Assembly: GCF_000194155.1 (NCBI RefSeq)
Contig: NZ_GL877878.1
Location: 2,854,783-2,918,782, forward strand
Direction of reading: 5' to 3'
Source of the DNA: Saccharopolyspora spinosa NRRL 18395
GTDB lineage: Bacteria; Actinomycetota; Actinomycetes; Mycobacteriales; Pseudonocardiaceae
DNA: 64,000 nt
Positions within the stretch are counted from its first letter, which is position 1, and each line of letters opens with the position of its first letter. Positions 26,649 through 35,452 of the stretch are shown here, piece by piece. Both the position numbers and the translations under genes were made by a program. The notes beneath the pieces were generated by a model that ran no database searches, was not told the DNA's origin, and saw nothing but the letters and a program-made list of their open reading frames with translations.

Positions 26649-27029
26649 TCAGGGCTTGCGGACGTCGACCCGGATCGGATGGTCGGCGGGGATCTCGACC
26701 AGAACGATGCGCATGCCGTCGGGGTCCGCCACCCAGCCCTCGTCGAGCCCCCACGGCTGCCGCTCGGGCTCGGCAAGCACCGTCACTCCGCGGTGCCGCA
26801 ACCGTTCGAACTCCGCCCGCACATCGCGCACCTGCAGCCAGAGCACCTGGTCCGGGCTCGGCCCGGGCCCGCCCCGGCCGGAGATCTCCAGAAAACCCTG
26901 CCCCAGGAAGAAAACCGTGCCGCCGGGGAACTCCCGCGCGATGGCCAACCCGAGCACGTCCCGGTAGAACCGCAACGACCGCTCCCAATCCCGCGGCCGA
27001 AGGATCAACCGGCTGTTCAAGATCTCCAT
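26649..27029 (-). CDS. VOC (glyoxalase/bleomycin resistance) family protein
   Basis: A 126-residue single-module VOC protein: NSRLILRPRDWERSLRFYRD, FYRDVLGLAIAREFPGG, DQVLWLQVRDVRAEFERLRH, WVADPDGMRIVLVEIP. The first metal-binding His of glyoxalases is not present at the N-terminus (SRLILRP), so it may be a binding protein rather than a metalloenzyme. It lies 45 bases upstream of the start side of a transporter gene on the same strand; the two may be read together. Confidence 0.8.
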   Translation of the reverse strand: MEILNSRLILRPRDWERSLRFYRDVLGLAIAREFPGGTVFFLGQGFLEISGRGGPGPSPDQVLWLQVRDVRAEFERLRHRGVTVLAEPERQPWGLDEGWVADPDGMRIVLVEIPADHPIRVDVRKP

Positions 27030-27074
27030 GCCACGTTTCTACCCGCGCCCACAACCAGCCGCCGGGCGACGCGG

Positions 27075-27938
27075 TCAGGCGATGCCGAGGAGGACGATTC
27101 CGGCGAGGACCACCACCGCTCCCGTCAATCGGCGGGTTGGCTGGGGTTCGCCCAGGAGTCGCCAGGCCAGGAGGCCCGCCAGGACGATGCTGAGCTCACG
27201 GGCCGGGGCGACCAGGCTCACCGGGGCGAGCTGCATCGCGAACAGGACGAGGATGTATGCCAGCGGTGACAGCAGGGCCACCGCCAGGATCTCGCGGCGG
27301 TGCGACTTCCAGGCCTCCACGACCCGGGTTCGGCGGCTCACCGCGTAGGGGGCGAGCAGCATCGAGCGGGCGAGGTTGTTAGCCCAGTCGTACGCCAGCG
27401 GCGACAACGCCAGCCCTGTCACGGCGTGCGCGTCCCAAACCGTGTAGGTCGCGATCAGCGCACCCGTCGCCAGGCCGAAACCGACACCAGCAAGACTCGC
27501 GCCGGAGCGCGGCACCCCGTCGGACAGTCCGATCACGAACACCCCGGCGACCACCAGCAGACCACCCAGAATCCCGAGCCAGCCCGGGCGTTCGCCCAGC
27601 AGCAGCACCGCGACGAGCATCGCCAGCATCGGGCCGGTGCCACGGGCCAGCGGATACACCACCGACATGTCGCCGACCGCGTAACCGCGTTGCAGCAGCA
27701 GGAAGTACGCCAGGTGCACGACCGCGCTCACCAGCACGCCCAACAGCCAGTCGCCCAGCGGCGGGAGCCCGTTCCAGATCAGCGATGCGGCCATCACCGG
27801 TAGGTACAGCACCGCACTGCACGTCGCGGTCAGCCACACGAACCCCGCACCGGCCGCCCCGGCGCGCTTGGCGAAGAAGTTCCACGCCGCGTGTGCGAAC
27901 GCGGCGGTGGCGACGAGAAGAACGGCTGCCAGCCCCAT
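27075..27938 (-). CDS. EamA-type (DMT superfamily) transporter
   Basis: A 287-residue inner membrane protein with about ten hydrophobic segments in two homologous EamA halves. Halves and motifs: AHAAWNFFAKRAGAAGAGFV near the start, YAVGDMSVVYPLARGTGPML with GERPGWLGILGGLLVVAGVF ending half one, and ARELSIVLAGLLAWRLLGEP with RRLTGAVVVLAGIVLLG ending half two. Family members export amino acids or metabolites. No substrate clue in the surroundings. Confidence 0.88.
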   Translation of the reverse strand: MGLAAVLLVATAAFAHAAWNFFAKRAGAAGAGFVWLTATCSAVLYLPVMAASLIWNGLPPLGDWLLGVLVSAVVHLAYFLLLQRGYAVGDMSVVYPLARGTGPMLAMLVAVLLLGERPGWLGILGGLLVVAGVFVIGLSDGVPRSGASLAGVGFGLATGALIATYTVWDAHAVTGLALSPLAYDWANNLARSMLLAPYAVSRRTRVVEAWKSHRREILAVALLSPLAYILVLFAMQLAPVSLVAPARELSIVLAGLLAWRLLGEPQPTRRLTGAVVVLAGIVLLGIA

Positions 27939-28238
27939 CGAACCCTCTCCGTGCCGCGCAGGCGCGCGACATCCGGGTTCCTCCAGGTTTTTGTCCCGTC
28001 AGATGTGCGATCACGCGCCTTCCGCGATCGCCGGTGCCGCTCGGACCAGTCCCCCACACCCCTGGTTGTGACGATCTGCGACGGAGCGGGAGCGGAACCC
28101 TAGGCACAACCGGGCGTTGATGTTACTCCGTGCGAATCGCGGATCCGGAGGGACCGTTCCCGGACTCACCCCGAACTGCGGTGCGGGTAGCGGAACGTCA
28201 GGACTCCGGGAATCCCCGGCTCATGTGTGACCAAGGCT
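27939..28238. other. 300-base gap without a recognisable gene
   Basis: Between two minus-strand transporter genes. No conserved frame on either strand; no strong hairpin. It presumably holds the promoter and leader of the EamA gene on the minus strand. Confidence 0.4.
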
Positions 28239-29048
28239 CTAGCTAGACGCCTGCGCGAGTTTCCAACCGAGGCTGACGACGAGCCCGGCCACCACCGTCA
28301 GGAACACCCGCCGGACGAAACCAGAGCCGCGCTTCGCGGCGATCATCGCGCCGACGACGCTGCCCGGTATGTTGCTCACGGCCATCACCAGCGCCGATCC
28401 CCAAAGGGCCTTGCCCGCCGGGACGAAGAACTCCAGCGCGCCGATGTTCGTGGCCACGTTGACGACCTTCGCTGTCGCCGAAGCCGTGACGAACGCGAAA
28501 CCGACCAGGCCGACGAGCAGGAACGTCAGGAAGGAGCCGGTACCGGGACCTGCGACCCCGTCGTAGAAACGGATCACGGCGCCACCGGCCAGCATCACCA
28601 GCAGCTGTGCGCGTCGCTGGAAACGCGGCGAGTCGGCCGAACCCAATTCGGGTTTGCGCCAGGTGGGAACACCGACGAGACCCAACGCGACCAGCACGAC
28701 GACGCTGAGTGACTGCGAGCGAAGAGCACCGGCCAGTATTGCGCCGCCCAGCGATCCGAGCAGGACGACGATCGCCATCGACAACGCGGCCGGCCAGTCG
28801 ATCGGGGTTCGCTTCGCGTAGGTGCGGGCGGCCGCGGCGGTCCCGGCGATCGCCGCCACCTTGTTGGTGGCCAGCGAGTAGATCACCTCGCCGCCGGGCA
28901 GGAGCAGAAGGATCACGGGCAGCTGGTTCAGGCCATCGCCGCCGACGATCGCATCGACAGCCCCGGCCAGGAGCGCGGCGCCGCAGAAAAACAGCAGTCC
29001 GGCGAGGCACAGATCGGCGAATCCGGGCCAGTTCAACGCATCGAGCAC
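28239..29048 (-). CDS. TSUP-family (TauE/SafE) membrane transporter
   Basis: A 269-residue protein from GTG 29048 with about eight transmembrane segments. The two TauE/SafE repeats are recognisable: AGAVDAIVGGDGLNQLPVIL in the first (family GGGxG site, here GGDGLNQLP) and DGVAGPGTGSFLTFLLVGLV in the second, each with the ATNK/AT-KVVN helix that follows (YSLATNKVAAIAGTAAA; ATAKVVNVATNIGAL). Members export sulfite, sulfoacetate or other small organosulfur anions. No sulfur genes adjoin it. Confidence 0.88.
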   Translation of the reverse strand: MLDALNWPGFADLCLAGLLFFCGAALLAGAVDAIVGGDGLNQLPVILLLLPGGEVIYSLATNKVAAIAGTAAAARTYAKRTPIDWPAALSMAIVVLLGSLGGAILAGALRSQSLSVVVLVALGLVGVPTWRKPELGSADSPRFQRRAQLLVMLAGGAVIRFYDGVAGPGTGSFLTFLLVGLVGFAFVTASATAKVVNVATNIGALEFFVPAGKALWGSALVMAVSNIPGSVVGAMIAAKRGSGFVRRVFLTVVAGLVVSLGWKLAQASS

Positions 29049-29146
29049 GAGCCTTGAACCCTATGGTTCGGAAACGCCGGATCCGGCCCGATGTGATCGC
29101 CCTAGCCCGGCACCGCCCGCCCGAAATCTGCGCAGGTCGGCGCTGT

Positions 29147-29152
29147 TAACAT
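29147..29152 (+). promoter_or_regulatory. -10 element TAACAT of rpsT
   Basis: The extended element TGTTAACAT lies in the decamer CGCTGTTAAC followed by ATGG, which also occurs at 12401. It predicts a leader of about 100 bases for rpsT. Confidence 0.4.
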
Positions 29153-29258
29153 GGACGACCGTGCCGTGCGGCATTCCGCCGTGGAGGAAACCTGCCTGAG
29201 CGCAGCGCCGACAACAGCGCGGCACGATCGATTCGACAGACGAGGAAGAGGCGCCACA

Positions 29259-29519
29259 GTGGCCAACATCAAGTCCCAGATGAAGCGGATCAAGACCAAC
29301 GAGCAGAACCGGCAGCGCAACAAGGCCGTGAAGTCCGCGGTCAAGACCGCCATCCGCAAGTTCCGCGAGGCGGCTGACGCCGGCGAGAAGGACAAGGCCA
29401 TCGAGCTGCAGCAGGCCGCCAGCCGCGCGCTGGACAAGGCCGCCAGCAAGGGCGTCATCCACAAGAACCAGGCCGCGAACAAGAAGTCCGCGCTGGCGCA
29501 GCGCGCCAACCAGCTCTGA
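29259..29519 (+). CDS. rpsT: 30S ribosomal protein S20
   Basis: An 86-residue basic helical protein that binds 16S rRNA early in 30S assembly. Start GTG 29259 is set by the family beginning [20 protein letters not shown] and by GAGGAAGAGG upstream. [20 protein letters not shown] and the C-terminal [19 protein letters not shown] are typical. It is a single-gene unit, divergent from the TSUP transporter and convergent with holA, and ends at a strong terminator. Confidence 0.97.
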   Translation: MANIKSQMKRIKTNEQNRQRNKAVKSAVKTAIRKFREAADAGEKDKAIELQQAASRALDKAASKGVIHKNQAANKKSALAQRANQL

Positions 29520-29535
29520 GCTGAGGTCTGAACTT

Positions 29536-29573
29536 CGAAAGGCCCCTTCCCCGCGCGGGGAAGGGGCCTTTCG
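29536..29573. terminator. Bidirectional terminator between rpsT and holA
   Basis: A perfect 38-base palindrome (19-bp arms; CGAAAGGCCCCTTCCCCGC and its complement) begins 16 bases after the rpsT stop and ends 24 bases before the holA stop. It can end transcripts from both sides; short U/A-rich ends flank it. Confidence 0.85.
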
Positions 29574-29597
29574 CGATTTCGGTGGAAACCGGTGCGA

Positions 29598-30584
29598 TCA
29601 CGAGCGCTGGTTGCGGAGCTCCACGAGGCGCAGGACGGTTCGTTCCAAGGCGTAGGTGGCGTCGGCGGCCATGCCCTTGACCCCGGCGTTGACCTCTGCA
29701 ACCGCCTGGAGCGCCTGCGCGAGGCTCGAAGCGTTCCAGCCCCGGGACTGCGCCAGCGCCTTCTTCACCTTCCACGCGGGCATGCCCAGCTCGCCTGCCA
29801 GCCGGAACGGGTCGTTTCGACCGCCCGCGGCGGCGACGCGGCCAATGGTGCGGACCGAGTCCGCGAGCGCGTCGGCGATCAGCACGTGCGGGACGCCAAG
29901 CTGCACAGCCCACCGCAAGGCCTCCAGGGCAGCCGCGCGGTCACCCGTCACCGCCTTCTCCGCGACCGCGAACCCGGTCACCTCGGCTCGCCCGCGGTGG
30001 TAGCGGCGCACGGCCGTCTCGTTGACCTTGCCGCCGGTGTCGGCGACCAGCTGCGTCGCCGCGGCCGACAGCTCCCGCAGGTCGGAACCGACCGTTTCGA
30101 TCAGCGCAGCCACCCCGGCGGCATCGGTTTTGCCGCCGGCCCGGCGCACCTCGTCGCGGACGAACGCCTCCCGCTCGGCGGGCTTGGTGATCTTGTTGCA
30201 CTCGGTGACCCGCGCGCCTAGTTTGCGCAGCGCATTGGGTAGTTCCTTGGCGTGCTTCGAGCGGCCGCCGCCGGTGTGCACGACGACGAGCATGACCCCG
30301 TCCGCCGGCTGCTTGGCGTGCATCAGCAGCGCGTCGGCGATCTCCTTGCCCGCGTCCTGGGCGGACTCCACCGCCAGCACCCGGCCCTCCGCGAACAGCG
30401 ATGGGCTGAGCAGTTCGGTCAGCTCCGGAGGAGTGAGTTCACTCACCTTCACGCGACGCAGCTCGGCTTCCGGATCGGCCGCGCGGGCGGCTCCGACAGC
30501 GGCCCAAACCGCGCGTTCCACCAGCAGTTCTTCGTCGCCGAGAACCAACTGCAGCGGATCAGGGACCACGGCCGGTGCGCTCAT
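29598..30584 (-). CDS. holA: DNA polymerase III subunit delta
   Basis: A 328-residue clamp-loader subunit that opens the sliding clamp. N-terminal nucleotide-fold region: LQLVLGDEELLVERAVWAAV and RVLAVESAQDAGKEIADALL; middle VRDEVRRAGGKTDAAGVAAL and IETVGSDLRELSAAATQLVA; C-terminal collar region with MPAWKVKKALAQSRGWNASS. Family length and order are normal; delta subunits lack a working Walker A, as here. It lies next to rpsT and comEC/comEA as in other actinobacteria, though thrC has been inserted between holA and comEC. Confidence 0.93.
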   Translation of the reverse strand: MSAPAVVPDPLQLVLGDEELLVERAVWAAVGAARAADPEAELRRVKVSELTPPELTELLSPSLFAEGRVLAVESAQDAGKEIADALLMHAKQPADGVMLVVVHTGGGRSKHAKELPNALRKLGARVTECNKITKPAEREAFVRDEVRRAGGKTDAAGVAALIETVGSDLRELSAAATQLVADTGGKVNETAVRRYHRGRAEVTGFAVAEKAVTGDRAAALEALRWAVQLGVPHVLIADALADSVRTIGRVAAAGGRNDPFRLAGELGMPAWKVKKALAQSRGWNASSLAQALQAVAEVNAGVKGMAADATYALERTVLRLVELRNQRS

Positions 30585-30657
30585 GCACGCATCGTCGCAC
30601 GCACCCGTGACGTTCCCGCCATCTGGATCGTGCTGGCCAGACCCCGGCGCGGTCCAC

Positions 30658-30663
30658 TAGCGT
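30658..30663 (+). promoter_or_regulatory. Possible -10 (TAGCGT) of the thrC riboswitch transcript
   Basis: TAGCGT lies about 20 bases before the start of the riboswitch aptamer, which fits a transcription start near 30670. No clear -35. Confidence 0.3.
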
Positions 30664-30680
30664 TGCTGGCACAACTGAAT

Positions 30681-30797
30681 AGCTCATCCAGAGGGGCAGA
30701 GGGAACGGCCCGATGAAGCCCCGGCAACCGTTCGTCAGCGAATCGTGCTTTCACCCGCGAGGTCTCTGACGAAAGCGGTGCCAATTCCGACCCGTCC
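30681..30797 (+). ncRNA. SAM riboswitch (SAM-I/IV clan) in the thrC leader
   Basis: The conserved S-box words are in order: CTCATCCAGAGGGGCAGAGG, GAACGGCCCGATGAAGCCCC followed by GGCAACC, and the 3' core GCGGTGCCAATTCC. These form the kink-turn, the junction and the SAM pocket of the SAM-I/SAM-IV aptamer. A variable stem lies between them (GTCTCTGACGAAAG). About 30 bases downstream begins the thrC start; AGGAGAGGACCTCTCG just before ATG can form its own stem over the SD, a possible expression platform for translational control. Confidence 0.88.
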
Positions 30798-30825
30798 GCG
30801 GGACAGATGAGGAGAGGACCTCTCG

Positions 30826-32094
30826 ATGACTGCTGCTGCCCATGCCCAGACGACTCCGAAGAAGACCTTCGACCTGGGCAACGCCGTCGAACTGGTGTCC
30901 AAGGAAGAGGGCCACCGGCAGCCGTTGGCCCCGGAGTTCGTCTCGCTGGAGGACTTCTCCCCGCTAGAGGTCGCCTACGACTTCGGCAAGATCCGCCGCG
31001 AGGACATCGAATCCGGCCCGCGCTCCATCTGGCGCTACAAGCAGCTCCTCCCGGTTCCCACCAACGTCGAAGAGCACCCGAACACCGAGCCGGGCTGTAC
31101 CCGGCTGGTCCGGGCCGACAAGCTCGCGAAGGCGCTGGGCGTCAAGCGGATCTGGGTCAAGGACGACACCGGCAACCCCACCCACTCCTTCAAGGACCGC
31201 GTCGTCGCGGTGGCGCTGGCCGCCGCCCGCGAGTTCGGCTTCAAGGTGTTGGCCTGCCCCTCCACCGGCAACCTCGCCAACGCGGTGGCTGCCGCCGCGG
31301 CCCGCGCTGGCTGGGACTCGGTGGTGCTGGTGCCCAAGACCCTGGAGCGCGCCAAGATCCTGATGAGCGCGGTCTACGACGGGTCGCTGCTGGCCGTCGA
31401 CGGCAACTACGACGACGTCAACCGGCTGGCCACCGAGCTCGCCGCGGAGCACGAGGACTGGGCGTTCGTCAACGTCAACGTGCGCCCCTACTACTCCGAG
31501 GGGTCGAAGACGCTGGCTTTCGAGGTCGCCGAGCAGCTCGGCTGGCGCATCCCCGAGCAGATCGTTGTGCCGATCGCCTCCGGCTCGCAGCTGACCAAGG
31601 TCTACAAGGGGTTCAACGAGCTCAGCCAGGTCGGCCTGGTGGAGCCGAGCCCGGTGCGGATCTTCGGCGCGCAGGCAACCGGCTGCTCCCCGGTGTCGAC
31701 GGCGTACAAGGACGGCCACGACGTGGTCCAGCCGGTGCGGCCGGACACCATCGTCCGTTCGCTGTCCATCGGCGCCCCCGCCGACGGCCCGTACGTGCTG
31801 GACATCGTGCGCAAGACCGGCGGCGCCATCGAAGACGTCAGCGACGACGAAGTCCGCGAGGGCATCCGGTTGCTGGCGCGCACCGAGGGCATCTTCGCCG
31901 AGACGGCCGGCGGGGTCACCGTGGCCACGGCGAAGAAGCTCATCGAAGCGGGCGAGATCGACCCGGACGCCGAGACTGTGCTGCTGATCACGGGTGACGG
32001 GCTGAAGACCCTGGACGCGGTGCAGGACCAGATCGGCCCGAAGGCCACGATCGCCCCGACCACCGACGCGGTCAACCAGGCGCTGGGGCTCTGA
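30826..32094 (+). CDS. thrC: Threonine synthase (PLP-dependent), SAM-riboswitch controlled
   Basis: A 422-residue fold-type II PLP enzyme from ATG 30826. It turns O-phosphohomoserine into threonine and phosphate. The PLP lysine is K123 in GNPTHSFKDRVVAVAL; ACPSTGNLANAVAAAAARAG and the phosphate-binding PIASGSQLTKVYKGFNEL are present, as is the C-terminal EGIFAETAGGVTVATAKKLI. It is longer than the usual hom-thrC-thrB operon enzyme (about 350 residues) and stands alone behind a SAM riboswitch, so it may be a second isozyme. Related members of the family make cysteate or act in sulfur metabolism; the riboswitch leaves such a role open. Confidence 0.88.
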   Translation: MTAAAHAQTTPKKTFDLGNAVELVSKEEGHRQPLAPEFVSLEDFSPLEVAYDFGKIRREDIESGPRSIWRYKQLLPVPTNVEEHPNTEPGCTRLVRADKLAKALGVKRIWVKDDTGNPTHSFKDRVVAVALAAAREFGFKVLACPSTGNLANAVAAAAARAGWDSVVLVPKTLERAKILMSAVYDGSLLAVDGNYDDVNRLATELAAEHEDWAFVNVNVRPYYSEGSKTLAFEVAEQLGWRIPEQIVVPIASGSQLTKVYKGFNELSQVGLVEPSPVRIFGAQATGCSPVSTAYKDGHDVVQPVRPDTIVRSLSIGAPADGPYVLDIVRKTGGAIEDVSDDEVREGIRLLARTEGIFAETAGGVTVATAKKLIEAGEIDPDAETVLLITGDGLKTLDAVQDQIGPKATIAPTTDAVNQALGL

Positions 32095-32195
32095 ACCAAG
32101 CCGATTCGAGACGCGCGGCGTCACCGCACGACGGTGGCGCCGCGCTTTCGTCTACAAAGGACCTCCTCGGACGCTCCGGGGCGGCCGCGGCTGTC

Positions 32196-34547
32196 CTACG
32201 ACTCACCCGCGCGCAATGGGCCTCCCCTGGCGACGTAGCGGGGCCCCTGCGGGCCGGGCAGGATGGCGATGTCTCCTTCCTGGTCGGTGCGCAGCACTTT
32301 CGTGCCAGCGCGGGTCAGGTCGTCGACGACGAACGGGCTCGGGTGGCCGTAGGTGTTGCCGTCTCCAACACTGATCACGGCTAGTCGTGGACGCACTGCT
32401 CGCAGGAAAAGCGGTGTGGTGTAACGGGATCCGTGGTGCGGCACCTTGAGCACGTCGGCTCGCAGATCCGCACCGGACGACATGAGCCGCCCCTGGCCGG
32501 GCAGTTCGACGTCACCGGTGAGCAGGACCCGCCCGGCCGGGGTGGTCGCGAGCAGCACGATCGACGCGTCGTTGGCGTCGTCGGCCGTCTGCGCGCGGGC
32601 CAGCACCGGATCTGGGCCGAGCACGTCGAGGACCAGTCCCGGCCAGACCACCCGCTGCCCGGACAGCAGCGGCACGACAGGAACCTGATGTGCGCGGGCA
32701 TCTCTGGTCACGTCATCCATCGCCCAGGCCGGTTCTCGCAGCGGGCCGATTGCGACCGCGCCAACGGGGACCTTGCCCATCAACGCGGCGAGTCCGCTGA
32801 CGTGGTCGGCATGCAGGTGGGTGAGCACCGCCAGCGCTACCCGGCGAATGCCCAGCCGCTGCAGGCATTCCGCGGCCCGCTGCGGATCCGGTCCGGTGTC
32901 GACCACCACGGCCTCGTCCGGGCCACCGGTGGCCAGCACCAGCCCATCTCCCTGGCCGACGTCGCAGGCCACCATGCTCCAACCCGGCACCGGCCAGCCC
33001 GGCAACATGGTGCGCACCGGTACCAGCACCAGCGCCGCGAGCAGCACCACGACCGCAACCGCCCAGCGAATCCGTCTGCCGCGCATGCCGATCAGCCCGA
33101 CCACCACGAGTGCCGCCAGCAGCAACCCGCCGACGGTGCCGGATGGCCAGTCGAACGCCGCGCCGGGAACCGCCGCAGCCCGGTCCGCGACCAGGATGAT
33201 CCACTCCAGCTCCGGCGCTGCCAGCCAGCCGAGCACACCGGCCAGCCAGGTCGAAACCGGTGCGGCCACGGTGGCCAGCACGCCGAACACCGTCGCCGGC
33301 GCGACAACGGGCCCGGCCAGGATGTTCGCCGGTACCGCCACCAGACTGACCTCGCCGGAAAGCGCCGCGATCAGGGGGGCCGTGACGACGTGCGCCGCCA
33401 GCGGAACGGCGATCGCTTCCGCTAATCCAATGGGCACTCCTCTCGTCCGCAATGCCGACGACCACACCGGTGCCAACAGCACCAGCCCGGCGGTGGCCGC
33501 CACCGACAGCGCGAACCCCGCACTCATCGCCAGGTCGGGCTGGAGCAGCAGCAGACCGATCACACTCGCGGACAGCACCGGCAACGCCGACCGCTGCCTG
33601 CCGAGCACCAACGCCAGCAGCGTGATCGCACCCATCACCGCCGCGCGCAGCACGCTCGGTTCCGGCCCCGCCAGGACGACGAAACCGACGAGCGCCGCGC
33701 CCGCGCCGCCGGCCGACATGACCGGCCCCGCGCCGACCAGGTGCAGCAGCACGAGCACCGCGCCGCACACGATCGCGAGGTTGGCCCCCGAAACCGCCGT
33801 CAGGTGGGACAGACCGGCCGTCTCGAAGTTCTGCTCCACCTCCGGTGGCAGTCCCCCGGTGTCGCCGACCACCAACCCCGGCAGCAGTCCCGCCGCGGCC
33901 GGGCTGAGCACGTCGGCCGACACCCGCCGCAGTCCCTCCCGCAGGTCTTCCGCGACACGCTGCCAGCCTGGAGCCGACCCGACATCGGCGGGTTGGCCGA
34001 AAACCTGGAGCGCGGCGACCGTGAGCTCGCCCGCACGCGGCGGGGAGAGCTTTCCCGTCGCGGTCACCTGTTGCCCGGCAATGAGATCCCGCCACCCTGC
34101 AGTCGGCACCAGCAGCACCACCGCTCCGCCTGCCCGTACTCGACGCCCGGCGAGCTCACCGGACTGCAGCTCCGCGCTTACCAACGACCTGTCCGCCGCT
34201 CGTCGGGCGCCGAACGCCGCACCGCGCAACGGCCTTGGCGCGCTGGTCAACATGACCCGCAGTGTTGCCCGCTCGCCGTGCTCCGCTGCCAGTCGCACCG
34301 GGTGGTGCTCGACGCCGTGGGCGCGCACCGCAATTCCGGTCGCGGCAACGCCCGCCAGCAGCAGGACCGCGAGGGTGCCCCTGGCAACCGGCCCGGTCGG
34401 CGCCGCCCGCCACACCAGTGGCGCGGCCAACGAACAGAGCAACGCCAAGACTGCGGCCGGAACCCAGCCCACCAGCAATCCGGTCAACGTCACGACCCAG
34501 ACCGCGAGTGCGGTCGGCACCAGGCGCAGGTCGAGTCTTGCGATCAC
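32196..34547 (-). CDS. comEC: ComEC/Rec2-family DNA uptake protein
   Basis: A 783-residue polytopic protein. Order: N-terminal membrane segments and DUF4131-like soluble region (to about residue 230), competence domain with many helices (LTAVSGANLAIVCGAVLVLL, GPEPSVLRAAVMGAITLLAL), then a C-terminal metallo-beta-lactamase-like domain with LAVLTHLHADHVSGLAAL, LLTGDVELPGQ and VLKVPHHGSRYTTPLFLR. It forms the channel for single-stranded DNA entry. It overlaps comEA by 4 bases. In actinobacteria the pair is conserved although competence is rarely shown. Confidence 0.92.
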   Translation of the reverse strand: MIARLDLRLVPTALAVWVVTLTGLLVGWVPAAVLALLCSLAAPLVWRAAPTGPVARGTLAVLLLAGVAATGIAVRAHGVEHHPVRLAAEHGERATLRVMLTSAPRPLRGAAFGARRAADRSLVSAELQSGELAGRRVRAGGAVVLLVPTAGWRDLIAGQQVTATGKLSPPRAGELTVAALQVFGQPADVGSAPGWQRVAEDLREGLRRVSADVLSPAAAGLLPGLVVGDTGGLPPEVEQNFETAGLSHLTAVSGANLAIVCGAVLVLLHLVGAGPVMSAGGAGAALVGFVVLAGPEPSVLRAAVMGAITLLALVLGRQRSALPVLSASVIGLLLLQPDLAMSAGFALSVAATAGLVLLAPVWSSALRTRGVPIGLAEAIAVPLAAHVVTAPLIAALSGEVSLVAVPANILAGPVVAPATVFGVLATVAAPVSTWLAGVLGWLAAPELEWIILVADRAAAVPGAAFDWPSGTVGGLLLAALVVVGLIGMRGRRIRWAVAVVVLLAALVLVPVRTMLPGWPVPGWSMVACDVGQGDGLVLATGGPDEAVVVDTGPDPQRAAECLQRLGIRRVALAVLTHLHADHVSGLAALMGKVPVGAVAIGPLREPAWAMDDVTRDARAHQVPVVPLLSGQRVVWPGLVLDVLGPDPVLARAQTADDANDASIVLLATTPAGRVLLTGDVELPGQGRLMSSGADLRADVLKVPHHGSRYTTPLFLRAVRPRLAVISVGDGNTYGHPSPFVVDDLTRAGTKVLRTDQEGDIAILPGPQGPRYVARGGPLRAGES

Positions 34548-35329
34548 ACCCGCACCGCTTCCCGCAGCCGGGCGAACCGGGATTCGCCGATGCCGCCAAC
34601 TTCACGCAGCTGCTCCACCGAGTCGAACCGGCCGTGTTCCGCCCGCCACTGCACGATCCGCTTGGCGGTGACCTCGCCGATGCCGGGTAGTTCATCGAGT
34701 TGATCCTCCGTTGCGGTGTTCAGGTTGACTTTGCCGTCGCCTCCGGGCTGGGCGGACGACGCCTGCGGTGGCGGCGGCACGGCGACGTAGAGCTGTTCGC
34801 CGTCGACCAGCCGGCGGGCCAGGTTGAGACCCGTCAGATCGGTGTCGGGTAGCGGGCCACCGGCCGACGCGAGGGCGTCGGCCACCCGAGCGCCCGGCGA
34901 CACGGTGACCAGCCCCGGGCGAGTGACCCGGCCGACGACGCTGACGACGAGTTCCGGTGGCGCCGCGGTGGTGACCGGTGGCGGTGGCGGCGAGACGGGT
35001 AGTGGCACGGGTTCGGCCGCGGGCTGGTTCGCCCACGCCCCGACCACCACACCCACCAGGACCACCAATGCCACCAGGGCGAGCGCGAGCACACCGATCC
35101 GACCGGGGTCCGCTCTGGACCTCAGCAGGGATTCGGGAAGCCATCTCTCCGCCAGCCGCCGCCAAGACGAACCGGATCCGGTATCCGGTGGCGTCACCGA
35201 GTAGTTCGGGCCGACGCGCTCCGCCGGCTCGTCGAAGGACGCATGTCGCCGCAGGGTTTGCAGCCTGCTCCTCGGGTCGAGTTCTTCGGATTCGCCTGCG
35301 GTGGAACGAAAACTCCGCATTTCAAACAT
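34544..35329 (-). CDS. comEA: ComEA-type helix-hairpin-helix DNA-binding protein
   Basis: A 261-residue protein with one membrane segment at about residues 78-98 (IGVLALALVALVVLVGVVVG), a proline-rich linker, an SLBB-like domain (VSVVGRVTRPGLVTVSPGAR) and a C-terminal double HhH (VNLNTATEDQLDELPGIGEV, REVGGIGESRFARLREAVRV). It is the outside-facing DNA receptor that hands DNA to ComEC. The start may be 35329 or ATG 35320; both fall in frame. Stop overlaps the comEC start (GTGA at 34544-34547). Confidence 0.92.
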   Translation of the reverse strand: MFEMRSFRSTAGESEELDPRSRLQTLRRHASFDEPAERVGPNYSVTPPDTGSGSSWRRLAERWLPESLLRSRADPGRIGVLALALVALVVLVGVVVGAWANQPAAEPVPLPVSPPPPPVTTAAPPELVVSVVGRVTRPGLVTVSPGARVADALASAGGPLPDTDLTGLNLARRLVDGEQLYVAVPPPPQASSAQPGGDGKVNLNTATEDQLDELPGIGEVTAKRIVQWRAEHGRFDSVEQLREVGGIGESRFARLREAVRV

Positions 35330-35452
35330 GTGATCGACTTTAGAGGAGACGAAACACGTTGCGCAGCTTTATTTTTCTCCGCTCAGACCACAGTGGAGGA
35401 AATCGTCCACAGATTCAGCACGAAGGTGTGGAATCCGCCCACCGAAAGGTTT

